Of a stretch of 64,000 nt of DNA, positions 19,295 through 29,900 are shown one piece after another (within the stretch, counting starts at the first letter, position 1; each line of letters starts with the position of its first letter). Source of the DNA: Sphingomonas phyllosphaerae 5.2 (GTDB lineage Bacteria; Pseudomonadota; Alphaproteobacteria; Sphingomonadales; Sphingomonadaceae). The position numbers were made by a program, and so were the translations under genes. The notes below the pieces were generated by a model. It saw only the letters and a program-made list of their open reading frames with translations, had not been told where the DNA came from and made no database searches. Where the stretch lies: contig NZ_ATTI01000001.1 of NCBI RefSeq assembly GCF_000419605.1, positions 2,390,501 through 2,454,500 of the forward strand, read 5' to 3'.

Positions 19295-20166
19295 TCGTAA
19301 CGCCGCCCGATCCTGGCCTGCGCGAAGGTGAGCGCCAGGATCATCAGGAACAACACGAACGCGACGGCGCTCGCCTGCCCCAGGTTCCACCATTTGAAGC
19401 CTTCGTCGAACATGAAATACAGGATCGTCACCGTGCTTTGCGCCGGCCCGCCCATCGTCATCACATAGGGTTCGGCGAAGATCTGCAGGAAGCCGGCGAC
19501 GCTCATCACCGCCGCCAGCAGCAAGGTCGGGCCGATCGCGGGCAAGGTGACGTGGCGAAAACGCAGCCACCGCGACGCACCGTCGAGCCGCGCCGCCTCC
19601 ATCAGGTCGTGCGGCACCGCCGAAAGCGCGGCGGTGAAGACGATCATATTGTAGCCGAAGATCTTCCACGTCACGAAGATGAGGATCGCGGGGATCGACG
19701 CATGCGGATCGCCCAGCCAGTCGACCGCCGGCAACCCCGCTGCGGCCAGTGCGCGGTTGACCAGCCCGAAGCGCGTGTTGAGCAGGAAGCGCCACACCAC
19801 CGCGGTCGCCACGACGCTGGTCACATAGGGCGTGAACAACAGCACGCGCCACAACGGCTTCCACCGCACGGTGACATCGTTGAGCAGCAAGGCGGCGAAC
19901 AGCGACGCGCCGATCGCCATCGGCACGCCCAGGATCGCGAACAGCGCGGTGTTGCCCAGCGCGCGCCAGAACAGTGGTTCGCGCAGCAGGTACAGGTAGT
20001 TTCCGAGCCCGACGAAACTGAGATTGCGCCAGTCGGCGAGCGCGTACACCGAATAATCGGTGACGCTCAGCGCCAGCGCCAGCACGGTCGGCAGCACCAG
20101 CACGAATGCGGTGATCGCCAGCACCGGCACGAAGAACACATAGGCGGTGCGCGCCGCGCGCGTCAT
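19285..20166 (-). CDS. Carbohydrate ABC transporter permease (MalF/UgpA-like)
   Basis: The 293-residue protein has six membrane helices, a periplasmic first loop (SVTDYSVYALADWRN) and the EAA loop PHDLMEAARLDGASRWLRFRHVTLPAIGP near residues 185-212, diagnostic for the first permease of CUT1 sugar importers. ATG 20166 overlaps the stop of the binding-protein gene (ATGA). It works with the neighbouring permease, the binding lipoprotein and the convergent ATPase. Confidence 0.92.
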   Translation of the reverse strand: MTRAARTAYVFFVPVLAITAFVLVLPTVLALALSVTDYSVYALADWRNLSFVGLGNYLYLLREPLFWRALGNTALFAILGVPMAIGASLFAALLLNDVTVRWKPLWRVLLFTPYVTSVVATAVVWRFLLNTRFGLVNRALAAAGLPAVDWLGDPHASIPAILIFVTWKIFGYNMIVFTAALSAVPHDLMEAARLDGASRWLRFRHVTLPAIGPTLLLAAVMSVAGFLQIFAEPYVMTMGGPAQSTVTILYFMFDEGFKWWNLGQASAVAFVLFLMILALTFAQARIGRRYEWL

Positions 20167-21416
20167 GCGAGCCGTCCCGCCGCCACCAGCGCGCGGCGCT
20201 TGGCGAGCAGGCCATCGACGCGCACGTCCATCGCCGCGAGCGCTTCGTCGAGCGTCAGCACGCCGCGCACCGCTTTCTCGGCGAGCAACTGCACTTCCAG
20301 CCGGATCCGCTCCCATTCCACGATGTTCGGATCGACGGCGGGCGCGCGGAGCTGCTCGGCGAACGGCGCAAGCAACGGGGTGGCGAGCTGCGGCGCGTCC
20401 CATGCACTGACGCGCGCCGGCAAATTGCCGATCAGGCGCTGGAAGCGCAACTCGCTGCCACCGGAGGTCAGATGTCGCACGAGGTCCCAGGCTGCGGTCG
20501 GGTTCGTGGTGGTCGCGGACACGCACAGGCTGGCGCTCACGCCGGAAACGCGGCCCGGCCCGTCCGGCCCCGGCATCCGCGCGGTCGACCAAAGTTCGGG
20601 GGCGATCTGGTCGGCGCGGCGATGCAGGTCGAGCAGCAGGCTCGGGCCGCTGGGATAGACCGCGAAATAGCCCTGCGCGAACGCGGCGAGCGGATCCTGC
20701 ATCTCCGTCGACAATACCGGCGGTGCCAGCCGCTCCTGGAAAAGCGAAACGTAGAAGGCCAGCGCGTCGCGAAACGCCGGTGAGCGGAACTGCGCGCGCG
20801 TCTGGTTCTCGACCAGCGGCGTGGCGCCGGCCTGCGCGGCAAAGGTGAACAGCGTGTCCCACCAGTTCAGCAGCATCAGGAAGGCGTAGTCGTCGGGCGC
20901 ACGACGCTTCAGCCGCTGCCCCATCACCCGCCACCCGTCCCAGTCGGTGGGCGGCGCATCGTAGCCGACCTCGCCCAGCAGGTCGCGTCGGTAGAATTGC
21001 ACCTGCGGCGCGACCGACCACGGCACCGCATAATCGCGACCGCGCTGGCGCATCCCCGCGACCACACCGGGAAAATTGTCGGCGAGCAACGCCGGCACCG
21101 CGACCGGTGAAAGCGCATCGATCATCGCGAACTCGCCGACCCATCCGTTTGGCAGCATCACCACATCCGGCATCGCACCGCCGGCATGCGCGGTCAGCAG
21201 CTTCTCGTGCGCCGCGGTCCATGGCAGCGACTGCACGTCGACGGTCGTTCCGGTCGCGCGCGTGAAGGCCGGGATCAGCAGCGGCGCATAATCGCCTTCG
21301 TATCCCATCGCCCAGAACGACAACGCGGCGGCGTCACGCCGTGGCGCACAGCCGAGCGGGGAAGCGGCGATCGCCGCCAACACGGACCGACGCCCGATGT
21401 CCCCCCCCTTCACCAC
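20163..21416 (-). CDS. Sugar ABC transporter substrate-binding lipoprotein
   Basis: The 417-residue binding protein has an RR-containing signal (GRRSVLAAIAASPLGC) with a Cys at a lipobox-like site, so it is likely lipid anchored and possibly Tat-exported. The rest fits family 1 extracellular solute-binding proteins: LSFWAMGYEGDY near the mature start, FTRATGTTVDVQSLPW, and GGAMPDVVMLPNGWVGEF. GTG codons at 21416 and 21413 are both plausible; GAAAGG sits just upstream. It heads the importer operon and is divergent from a TonB receptor, suggesting joint uptake of an oligosaccharide. Confidence 0.9.
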   Translation of the reverse strand: MVKGGDIGRRSVLAAIAASPLGCAPRRDAAALSFWAMGYEGDYAPLLIPAFTRATGTTVDVQSLPWTAAHEKLLTAHAGGAMPDVVMLPNGWVGEFAMIDALSPVAVPALLADNFPGVVAGMRQRGRDYAVPWSVAPQVQFYRRDLLGEVGYDAPPTDWDGWRVMGQRLKRRAPDDYAFLMLLNWWDTLFTFAAQAGATPLVENQTRAQFRSPAFRDALAFYVSLFQERLAPPVLSTEMQDPLAAFAQGYFAVYPSGPSLLLDLHRRADQIAPELWSTARMPGPDGPGRVSGVSASLCVSATTTNPTAAWDLVRHLTSGGSELRFQRLIGNLPARVSAWDAPQLATPLLAPFAEQLRAPAVDPNIVEWERIRLEVQLLAEKAVRGVLTLDEALAAMDVRVDGLLAKRRALVAAGRLA

Positions 21417-21560
21417 CTTTCACGAACGCCGCCCCGGACAAGGAGTTGCGCTATATCAACAAGAAACAGCAACCATCCCATCGGCGATGCGTAGAACGAC
21501 GGCAGAACGAACCGGCGCGGCCAACGACGACCGGGACGCAAGGGAACAGGGGAGACTGCA

Positions 21561-24536
21561 ATGAGGTCTACGCCGATCGTGCGGGCGCTATGGCTCGCCG
21601 GGATGATGACTGCGGCGTCCACCGCCCTCGCCAACGCTGCCCTCGCGCAGACCGCCCAACCTGCGCCGTCCCCTGCACCCGATGCGAGCGATCCTGCCCC
21701 GACCGGCGACATCGTCGTGACCGGCTCGCGGATCGCGCGGCCCGACTATCAGGCGCCCAATCCGATCGTCTCCTACGGCGATGCCGCGATCCGCCAGTCC
21801 GGCAACACCAACGTCACGACCTTCCTGCAACGCGTGCCCGCGTTGACCAACTCGGTCGACAGCGGCGACAGCGCCGGGCCGAACCGGCCGGGCGGGCAGT
21901 TGTTCGGGGCGGCGGGGTTGAACCTGCTCGATCTGCGCGGGCTCGGCCCGGCCCGCACGCTGGTGCTGGTCAACGGCCGACGCCATGTCGCCGGACAGAT
22001 CGACACCGCCGCGGTCGATATCAACGCGATCCCGACCGACCTGATCGAGCGCGTCGACGTGCTGACCGGCGGTGCATCCGCCGTCTATGGCGCGGATGGC
22101 GTGTCGGGCGTGGTCAACTTCATCCTGAAACGCGATTTCGACGGTGTCGCGGCGCGCACGCAGTTCGGCGTGTCCGAGCGCGGCGACGCCGGCAACCGCT
22201 TCGGCTCGGTGATGGCGGGGCGCAATTTCGCCGGGGGCCGCGGCAACGTGACCGCTTATTACGAATACAACGCCGACGACCGGGTCCGCTACGAAGACCG
22301 CGACTATCTGCGTGGCGACCGCCGCCAGTATGTCGTGTCCAATCCCGCCTATGCCGGGCCGGGCTCGGGCACCTTCCAGCAGGGATTGGCCGGCGACCTG
22401 CGCTATCCCGGCGGATCGCCGGCCGGGGTGATCGACATCGGCGGCACGCTCTATAACGGTGATGGATCGCGCTACGATCCGGGCACCAGGGTCGGCGGCG
22501 GGTTCGTCTCCGGCGGCAGCGCGACGCCGGTCGCAGGCTATGTCGGCGACCTGTTGCCGCAGACCGAGCGGCACGCTGCCAACCTGCTCGCGCATTACGA
22601 CGTCTCGGATGCCTTCCAGCTGAGCGTCGAGGGCAAGTTCGTCCAGTCGACCGCGACCACCTTCGGCGGCTTCTCGGGTAATTACACCGGCAATTCCAGC
22701 ACGCTCGACAATCCGTTGGTCCCGACGACGCTCCGCGACGCCGCGTTCGCGAACTCGCAGCTGGTGCTCGCGTCGAACCGCAACAACACCGATTTCCCGC
22801 GGCTCGGCGAAAGCGACCGGCGGCGGACGTGGCGCGGCGTCGTCGCGGCGACCGGACGCCTCAGCGATCATGCCCGCTACGACGTTTCCTATACCTACGG
22901 CCAGACCGACGTGCGGATCACCAAGCGCAACGATCGCTGGGAGGATCGCTATTACGCCGCGCTCGACGTGGTGACCGATCCCGCGACCGGGCGCGCGACG
23001 TGCCGGTCGAACCTGAACCCCGCGGCCGTGCAGGTGCCGACCGTCAGCTTTACGCCGGGCGCCGGCAGCGGGTGCCTGCCGCTCAACACCTTCGGCGTGA
23101 ACGTCTACGATCCGGCGGCGCTGGCGTGGACGATCAACGACAACGTCAGCACCGCGCGCGTCACGCAATCGGTCGCCAATGCCGCGCTGACCGGCGATTT
23201 CGGCGCGCTGTTCGCACTGCCGGGCGGTCCGGTCCGCTTCGCGCTCGGCGGAGAATATCGTCGCGAGACCAGCCGGTTCCGGCCGAACGCCTTCCTGACG
23301 GGGGAGCAATGGTATCAATATGACGAGGGCGACAAGTTCGACCCGTTGTTCGTCATCTCGCCCTCGCGCGGCGCCTTCGACGTGTGGGAGGGGTTCGGCG
23401 AGCTCGAGCTGCCGCTGTTGAGCGACCTGCCCTTCGCGGAGACGCTGACGGTCGGCGCGGCCGGGCGTTATTCCGACTATTCGACGATCGGCAACACGCG
23501 CGCCTATCAGTTCAACGGGCTGTGGGCGCCGGTGCGCGACATCAGCTTCCGCGGCTCGTACAGTCAGGCGGTGCGTGCGCCCAACATCGGCGAGCTGTTC
23601 GCGCCGACCGGCCCGGCCACCAATTACTTCGTAGATCCCTGCTACGTCGAGAACCGCGGCAGCGGATCGTCCTCGCGCGCCGCCAATTGCGCCACGCTCA
23701 TCACCGGGCTCGGCGGCAACCCGGCCACCTTCACTGCCGACAACAATCCCGATGCCTCGGTGCTCATCAACGGCGCGCGCAGCGGCAACCCGGACCTGCG
23801 CCAGGAAACCGCACGGACGTGGACCGCCGGGATGGTGCTGCGCCCGCGGTTCGTCGCCGGGCTCGCGGTGGCGGTCGACTGGTACGACATCCGGCTGCGC
23901 GACGCGATCAGCGTGGCGGACGCCAACACCGTCGCCTCCTTGTGCGTCGACCAGCCATCGCTCGACAACGGCTTCTGTTCGTCGATCCGACGCGCGCAGG
24001 GCAACGGCTATATCAACGGCTATACGATCCAGCCGCAGAACGTCGCGGAGTATCGCACCGCCGGACTCGATCTAAACGTGAACTACGCGGTACGCACCGG
24101 ACGATTTGGTGACATCGACCTGCGTTTTGTGGGTGGATACCTGCACCGGCTGACACAGATCGCGACCCCGGGGGCGCAATCCGAGGATCAGGTCGACCAG
24201 ATCGGGCGACCGAAGTTCAACTTCGTCTTCTCGCCGACGTGGACGCTGGATCGCATCACGATCAGCTATAATCTGCGCTGGGTCGATGCGATGCGGCGCT
24301 TTCCCAAGCAAGCTACGGACAACAGCCCGGATTATGCGCCCGCCGCGCTGCTGCGCTACGACGAGGTGTGGCAGCACGACGTGCAGGCGCAGGTCGCCGT
24401 CAACGACGCCATGTCCTTCTACGGCGGGGTGAATAACGTCGGCGACCAGCGGCCGGGCGTGGATTCGGTCGATCAGCCGATCTCACCGCTCGGCCGCTAC
24501 TTCTACGCGGGCGCGCGGGTACGGTTCGGGCGATAG
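21561..24536 (+). CDS. TonB-dependent receptor (large, likely carbohydrate type)
   Basis: The 991-residue outer-membrane receptor has a signal peptide ending ANAALAQ, a TonB-box-like GDIVVTGSRI, a plug with LLDLRGLGPARTLVLVNGRRHV and IERVDVLTGGASAVYGADGVSGVVNFILKRDF (written in pieces), and a long barrel with several Cys pairs. The 'LRGLG..RTLVLVNGRR' plug is the common sphingomonad/caulobacter type used for sugars and other non-iron substrates. The divergent sugar ABC importer supports a carbohydrate, but the ligand is unknown. GGGGAGA precedes ATG 21561. Confidence 0.92.
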   Translation: MRSTPIVRALWLAGMMTAASTALANAALAQTAQPAPSPAPDASDPAPTGDIVVTGSRIARPDYQAPNPIVSYGDAAIRQSGNTNVTTFLQRVPALTNSVDSGDSAGPNRPGGQLFGAAGLNLLDLRGLGPARTLVLVNGRRHVAGQIDTAAVDINAIPTDLIERVDVLTGGASAVYGADGVSGVVNFILKRDFDGVAARTQFGVSERGDAGNRFGSVMAGRNFAGGRGNVTAYYEYNADDRVRYEDRDYLRGDRRQYVVSNPAYAGPGSGTFQQGLAGDLRYPGGSPAGVIDIGGTLYNGDGSRYDPGTRVGGGFVSGGSATPVAGYVGDLLPQTERHAANLLAHYDVSDAFQLSVEGKFVQSTATTFGGFSGNYTGNSSTLDNPLVPTTLRDAAFANSQLVLASNRNNTDFPRLGESDRRRTWRGVVAATGRLSDHARYDVSYTYGQTDVRITKRNDRWEDRYYAALDVVTDPATGRATCRSNLNPAAVQVPTVSFTPGAGSGCLPLNTFGVNVYDPAALAWTINDNVSTARVTQSVANAALTGDFGALFALPGGPVRFALGGEYRRETSRFRPNAFLTGEQWYQYDEGDKFDPLFVISPSRGAFDVWEGFGELELPLLSDLPFAETLTVGAAGRYSDYSTIGNTRAYQFNGLWAPVRDISFRGSYSQAVRAPNIGELFAPTGPATNYFVDPCYVENRGSGSSSRAANCATLITGLGGNPATFTADNNPDASVLINGARSGNPDLRQETARTWTAGMVLRPRFVAGLAVAVDWYDIRLRDAISVADANTVASLCVDQPSLDNGFCSSIRRAQGNGYINGYTIQPQNVAEYRTAGLDLNVNYAVRTGRFGDIDLRFVGGYLHRLTQIATPGAQSEDQVDQIGRPKFNFVFSPTWTLDRITISYNLRWVDAMRRFPKQATDNSPDYAPAALLRYDEVWQHDVQAQVAVNDAMSFYGGVNNVGDQRPGVDSVDQPISPLGRYFYAGARVRFGR

Positions 24537-24592
24537 CGATTGGCGCGGCCGCCGGGCACGGCTAGGCTGCCCTCGTAATTGGGGGCAAGTGC

Positions 24593-25537
24593 GTGGCATC
24601 CAGCGATTTTGCCGTCATCGCCGACGGTCTGGTGAAGCAGTACGATGATCGGCGGGTGGTCGACGGGGTCGATCTCGCGGTGCCGGGCGGCGCCATCTAC
24701 GGCGTGCTGGGGCCGAACGGCGCCGGCAAGACCACGACGCTGCGCATGATTCTGGGGATCATCGAGCCCGACGCCGGGACGCGCTCGCTGCTGGGCGCGC
24801 ATCATCCTCGTGATGCCGGCGATCGCGTCGGCTATCTGCCTGAAGAGCGAGGACTTTATCCTTCCATGAAGGCGCGCGATGCGGTGGCGTTCATGGGCGC
24901 ATTGCGCGGCCTCGACTGGCAGACAGGGCGGGCGCGCGCGGCCGAGATGATGGAAGCCGCGGGGCTGGGCCACGCGGTCGACGAGAAGATCCGCAAGCTT
25001 TCCAAGGGAATGGCGCAGCTCGTCCAGTTGCTGGGCGCGTTGGTCCACCACCCGGACCTGCTGGTGCTCGACGAGCCGTTCTCGGGGCTGGATCCGGTCA
25101 ATCAGGAACGGCTTGAGGCGTTGATCCTGGCCGAGCGCGACCGCGGCGCGACGATCCTGTTCTCCACCCACGTCATGCAACATGCGCAGCGACTGTGCGA
25201 CCGGCTGGCGATCATCGCCGGGGGCAAGCGGCGGTTCGAAGGAACGGTCGAGGAGGCGCGGGCGATGTTGCCGCAACAGGTACAATACGTGCCCAACAAC
25301 GCCGACATCCACCTCGCGCAGATGCTGCCACCAAGCGCCCTTCCACAAGGGGAAGGGTGGCGTTTCGAACTACCAAAAGAGGGAATCGAGACGCTTTTGA
25401 AGCGACTTGTCGACGCCGGATACGGCATCAAGGGGCTTTCGATCGAGCGCCCCGGATTGCACGAAGCCTTCGTGCGGATCGTCGGGCAGGCGGCCGCGCC
25501 CCCCGCCCCCACGCCTGCGCCGGAGCATCGGGCATGA
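24593..25537 (+). CDS. ABC-2 type transporter ATP-binding protein (NatA-like)
   Basis: The 314-residue ATPase has Walker A GPNGAGKTT, signature LSKGMAQLVQLLGALVHHP, Walker B LLVLDEPFSGLDPVN and H-loop LFSTHVMQHAQRL, followed by the DUF4162-type C-terminal domain seen in NatA. It pairs with the downstream permease to export an unknown substrate, in the family Na+ or small molecules. GTG 24593 follows GGGGGCAAGTGC. A small palindrome inside the gene (25338-25357) encodes the odd stretch ALPQGEGWRF. The stop overlaps the permease start (ATGA). Confidence 0.9.
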   Translation: MASSDFAVIADGLVKQYDDRRVVDGVDLAVPGGAIYGVLGPNGAGKTTTLRMILGIIEPDAGTRSLLGAHHPRDAGDRVGYLPEERGLYPSMKARDAVAFMGALRGLDWQTGRARAAEMMEAAGLGHAVDEKIRKLSKGMAQLVQLLGALVHHPDLLVLDEPFSGLDPVNQERLEALILAERDRGATILFSTHVMQHAQRLCDRLAIIAGGKRRFEGTVEEARAMLPQQVQYVPNNADIHLAQMLPPSALPQGEGWRFELPKEGIETLLKRLVDAGYGIKGLSIERPGLHEAFVRIVGQAAAPPAPTPAPEHRA

Positions 25538-26748
25538 GCCCGCTGCGTCGTCAGATTCGCCAGACGCTGACCATCGCACGGCGCGATTTCACCGCGACGG
25601 TGTTTACGCCGATCTTCCTGCTGTTCCTGTTCGCGCCGGTCATCATGGGATCGTTCGGCGCGATCGGCGGACTGGGAGCGGCATCCGCGTCGCAAGGCTC
25701 GGCGGACAAGGCGCGGCTGGTGGTGATGTTGCCGGCTGGCGACATGGCAGCCGTGCGCGCGGCCGATACACGGCTGCGCCCGCTTTTCGGCGGCGAGGCG
25801 CGACCGCCCGCTATCGTCTCACATCCCCCCGGCCCGGCGCCGCGCGCGCTGCTCGGCGATCGCAGCGTCGATGTATCCGCCGTGCTGCATGGCACGCTGG
25901 CGAAGCCCGCGATCATCTATGCCGCCGGGCATCGTGGAGAGGCGCGCTACCTGGCCGCGATCGCGCATGCCGCCGCGTTGGACATCCAGGCGCGTGCCCG
26001 TCCCGCCGAGCCGACCGTGGAGCGGGTGGTCGGCGCCGCGCCGTCGCTGGGCGGGCGCAGCACCGCGTCGTTCTTCGCGGTGTTCGGAATTTTCTTCCTG
26101 ACGCTGTTCCTGTCCGGTCAGGTCGTCGGTACGATGGCGGAGGAGCGCAACAACAAGGTCATCGAGATCCTTGCCGCCGCAGTGCCGCTGGAAAGCGTTT
26201 TCCTCGGCAAGCTGCTCGGCATGTACGGGGTCGCGGTGCTGTTCGTCGCATTCTGGGGCACGGTCATCAGCCAGATCGGACTGGTGCTGCCCGGCGACAT
26301 GGCAGGGGCATTGCAGGACCTGCGTCCGGCGATCGGTGTCGCGCCGTTCGCTTTGTTGTTCGCTGCCTATTTCACGACCGCTTACCTGCTGCTGGGCTCC
26401 GTGTTCCTCGGGGTCGGCGCGCAGGCGTCGACGATGCGCGAGGTACAGATGCTGTCGCTGCCGATCACGATCGTGCAGGTGGCGATGTTCGGGCTGGCGT
26501 CGTCCGCGGTGTCGCATCCCGGCAGCTGGCTGGCGAGCGCCGCCGAACTGTTCCCCCTGTCCTCGCCGTTCGCGATGGCGGGGCGTGCGGCAGGCGGAAC
26601 GCAATGGTGGCCCCATGCCGCCGCCCTGGCGTGGCAGCTTCTGTGGGTGGCGATTTTCATTACCGTCGGCGCACGGCTGTTCCGGCGTGGTGTGTTGCAA
26701 TCCGGGAGCGCCAAGCCGGCGTGGCGGCGGCTGTTTTCACGGCGTTGA
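25534..26748 (+). CDS. ABC-2 type transporter permease (NatB-like)
   Basis: The 404-residue protein has an N-terminal helix (ATVFTPIFLLFLFAPVIMGS), a roughly 120-residue extracytoplasmic domain, and a C-terminal block of five to six helices starting with FFAVFGIFFLTLFLSGQVVG and MAEERNNKVIEILAAAVPLE, which is the conserved ABC-2 loop before the core. It is the membrane partner of the NatA-like ATPase, overlapped by four bases. Substrate unknown. Confidence 0.88.
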   Translation: MSPLRRQIRQTLTIARRDFTATVFTPIFLLFLFAPVIMGSFGAIGGLGAASASQGSADKARLVVMLPAGDMAAVRAADTRLRPLFGGEARPPAIVSHPPGPAPRALLGDRSVDVSAVLHGTLAKPAIIYAAGHRGEARYLAAIAHAAALDIQARARPAEPTVERVVGAAPSLGGRSTASFFAVFGIFFLTLFLSGQVVGTMAEERNNKVIEILAAAVPLESVFLGKLLGMYGVAVLFVAFWGTVISQIGLVLPGDMAGALQDLRPAIGVAPFALLFAAYFTTAYLLLGSVFLGVGAQASTMREVQMLSLPITIVQVAMFGLASSAVSHPGSWLASAAELFPLSSPFAMAGRAAGGTQWWPHAAALAWQLLWVAIFITVGARLFRRGVLQSGSAKPAWRRLFSRR

Positions 26749-26800
26749 TCCTGCGTCAGGTCATTGCTGCTGTCGCTTTTTTGCAACGGCGCAGCAAAGT

Positions 26801-26813
26801 GTTGCGGCGCAAC
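26801..26813. promoter_or_regulatory. Perfect palindrome upstream of the Oar-like receptor
   Basis: GTTGCG-G-CGCAAC is a perfect 6-1-6 inverted repeat about 110 bases before the receptor ATG, next to a looser TTGC-N9-GCAA (26781-26797). In a 174-base intergenic region this could be an operator for the receptor gene. No regulator can be named. Confidence 0.3.
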
Positions 26814-26922
26814 GCGTTTCGACTCGTGAGTGTCACGTAACCGACATATTGAAGCCCCATCGGCGCCCCTGACGACGAAGCCGTCGCGGGATCGCGCTTC
26901 GGACTAAAGGGGAAATTTTTCG

Positions 26923-29900
26923 ATGCGAAACAACCTGTTCGTGGGTGTGGCTGCTGTCGCGCTGGTCATCCCGGCCGCCGCGATGGCGCAGGAGACCACC
27001 TCCGCGATCCGCGGCACGGTGACCGCCAATGGCGCGCCGGTTGCGGGGGCGACGGTGACGATCGTGAACGTACCGACCGGCGGCACGTCCACGGTCACGA
27101 CCGATGCCAGCGGCAGCTTCAACGCCACCGGCTTGCGCGTCGGCGGCCCCTACACGGTGAGCGTCGCAGCACCGGGTTTCGCAAACACGCAGGTCACTGA
27201 AATCCAGACCGTCGTCGCGCAAAGCTTCGAACTGCCGATCGAGTTGACCGCCGAGACCGCCGGCGGTGCCGACATCGTCGTCACGGCATCGCGCCTGCCC
27301 AACGCCCGGAACCTGAGTCAGGGCCCGGCCACGGTGCTGTCGGCGGCGCAGATCGCCAGCGTCGCCTCCGTCAACCGTGACGTCCGCGACCTGATGCGCC
27401 GCGATCCGTTCGCGCGCCTCGACTATTCCGAAGGCAGCGGCCGCGCCGTCAGCTTCGCTGGCCAGAACGCGCGCTTCAACCGCTTCTCGGTCGACGGCGT
27501 GCCGGTGACCGACAATTTCGGTCTGAACCCGGACGGCCTGCCGACCCGTCGCTCGCCCGTCCCCTTCGATGCGATCGGTCAGTTCCAGACCAAGGTCGCA
27601 CCGTATGACGTGCGCGAGGGCAACTTCCAGGGCGGCGCGATCAATGCCATCCTGAAGTCGGGCACCAACGAATTCCACGGCACCGGTTTCTACGCCTATT
27701 CGGCGGACGAACTGACCGGCAAGCGCACCAAGGCGGGTCCGGGCGTGCCGACCGGCCGGGTGACCATCCCGGACTTCAAGTACGAGAATTACGGTGCCGA
27801 AATTTCCGGTCCGATCATCAAGGACAAGCTGTTCTTCATGGTGGCGGGCGAGCGCATCCGCGCGGGCACGCCGATCACCGAAGGTACGCCGGGCAATAAT
27901 GCCGGCACGATTATCCCGAACATCACCGACGAAGCGGTGTCGCAGATCCAGCAGATCGCGCAGAGCCGCTACGGCTACGACACCGGCGGCGTCCTGAACA
28001 ATTCTGACGATCAGGACGACCGCTTGGTCGCCAAGCTGGATGCGAACCTGTCCGATACGCAGCGGCTGTCGGCGACGTACATGTACACCAAGGATTCGAT
28101 CCGCTTCGGCCAGAACACCCAGGTCGGCCCGGCAAGCGGCACCGCCAACGCACCGGGTCTGGGGCTGGAGTCGAACGGCTATGTCGGGTCGAACCGGTTG
28201 CATACCGGCGTGGCCCAGCTGAACTCCGACTGGTCGGACGATTTCTCGACTGAAGTCCGCGGCTTTTACAAGAACTACCTGCGCGGGCAGGATCCGATCC
28301 TCGGCCGCGGCTTTGCACAGATGCAGGTCTGCACCGCGCCGACCTCTGATCGCGGCACTTTCGGCGCCGGCAGCAATTCGGGGAGCCTAGGCACCGGCAT
28401 CGATCTGTCGACCAACTGCCAGTCGGGCAGCGGCGTGGTATCGTTCGGGCCGGACATCTCGCGCCAGTCGAACGAGCTGACCAGCCGTACCTGGGGCGGC
28501 CTCGTGCAGACGCGCTACACGCGCGGTGACCACGATCTACGTATCTTCGCCGAAATGCAGGATACGAAGATCAACAACCTGTTCGTGCAGCGCACCGCAG
28601 GCGATTATTACTTCGATTCAATTGCCGACTTCCAAGCCGGCAATGCGCAGCGATTCCGTTATCAGAACGCGGTACCGACGCTCGATCCTGTCAATGGCGC
28701 GGCACGCTTCCGCTACCAGACCTACTCGTTCGGCATCCAGGACAACTGGCGTATAAGCGACCTCCTGACGCTGTCTTATGGCGCACGCTATGACATGTAT
28801 GGCGGCGGCGGATCGGAACGGCCGGCATTCAACCAGAACTTCCTCAATCGCTACGGCTATACCAACCAGAGCTACATCTCGGGCCGCGGCGTGTTTCAGC
28901 CGCGCGTCGGTTTCGACTTCAAGCCGACCGCCGGACTTACGTTCCGCGGCGGCATCGGCATCTTCTCCGGCGGATCGCCCGACGTGTACGTGTCGAACAG
29001 CTTCTCGAACACGGGCTTCCTGACCAACAGCATTGACGTCACGCAGAATAACAACGGGGCATACTCGGCCAACACCGGGCAACAAATACTGACGGGCGTG
29101 AACGGCACCACCGTTCCGGGTGCAGCCAACGACCTGGTGCGCTTGCCCGCCAATACGATCAACGCGCCGACCAACGCTCTTCGTCCCGAATTCCAGCTGC
29201 CATCGCAGTGGCGAGGCACGCTGTCGGCCGACTATGACAACGATTTTGGCGGCTTCCTTGGCGGCGGGTGGCATTTCGGTGCAGACTTCCTGTGGTCCGG
29301 CGTGCGCGATCAGGTCTATTTCGCCGACGAGCGTGTGCGCGCCACCGCGCTGCGCACACCAGATGGCCGGGTCCGTTACGAAGCGGTGACCAGTTTCGGT
29401 GATCGTTTTCAGGATATCGTACTGACGAACACTCAGCGCGGCCGGACCTTTATCGGCGTCGCGCGCTTCGACAAGTCTTTCGATTTCGGGTTGAACGTGT
29501 TCGCCAACTATTCGTACCAGGATGTGAAGGACCAGGCGCCTGCCACGTCCTCCACGGCCGGTTCGAACTACGCCAACGGTGCGTTCCTCGACGGAAGCGG
29601 CGCGGCCTACGGCATCTCGAACGACGAAGTCCGGCACTTCATCAAGTACGGCTTCACGCTCGATCGCGCCTTCTTCGGCGACTACAAGACCAACATCTCG
29701 CTGTTCGGCGAAACCCGCATCGGAAAGCCTTACAGCTACACGATGCAGGATGCGTCATCGAACCGGAGCCCGATCTTCGGCAACGTCGGCACGCAGGCGC
29801 GCTACCTGCTCTACGTGCCCACCTCAACCACCGATGCGCTGGTCAGCTACGGCGACCGCACCGTGGGCGGGCGCGTCGTGACGGCGGCGGAGACGCAAGC

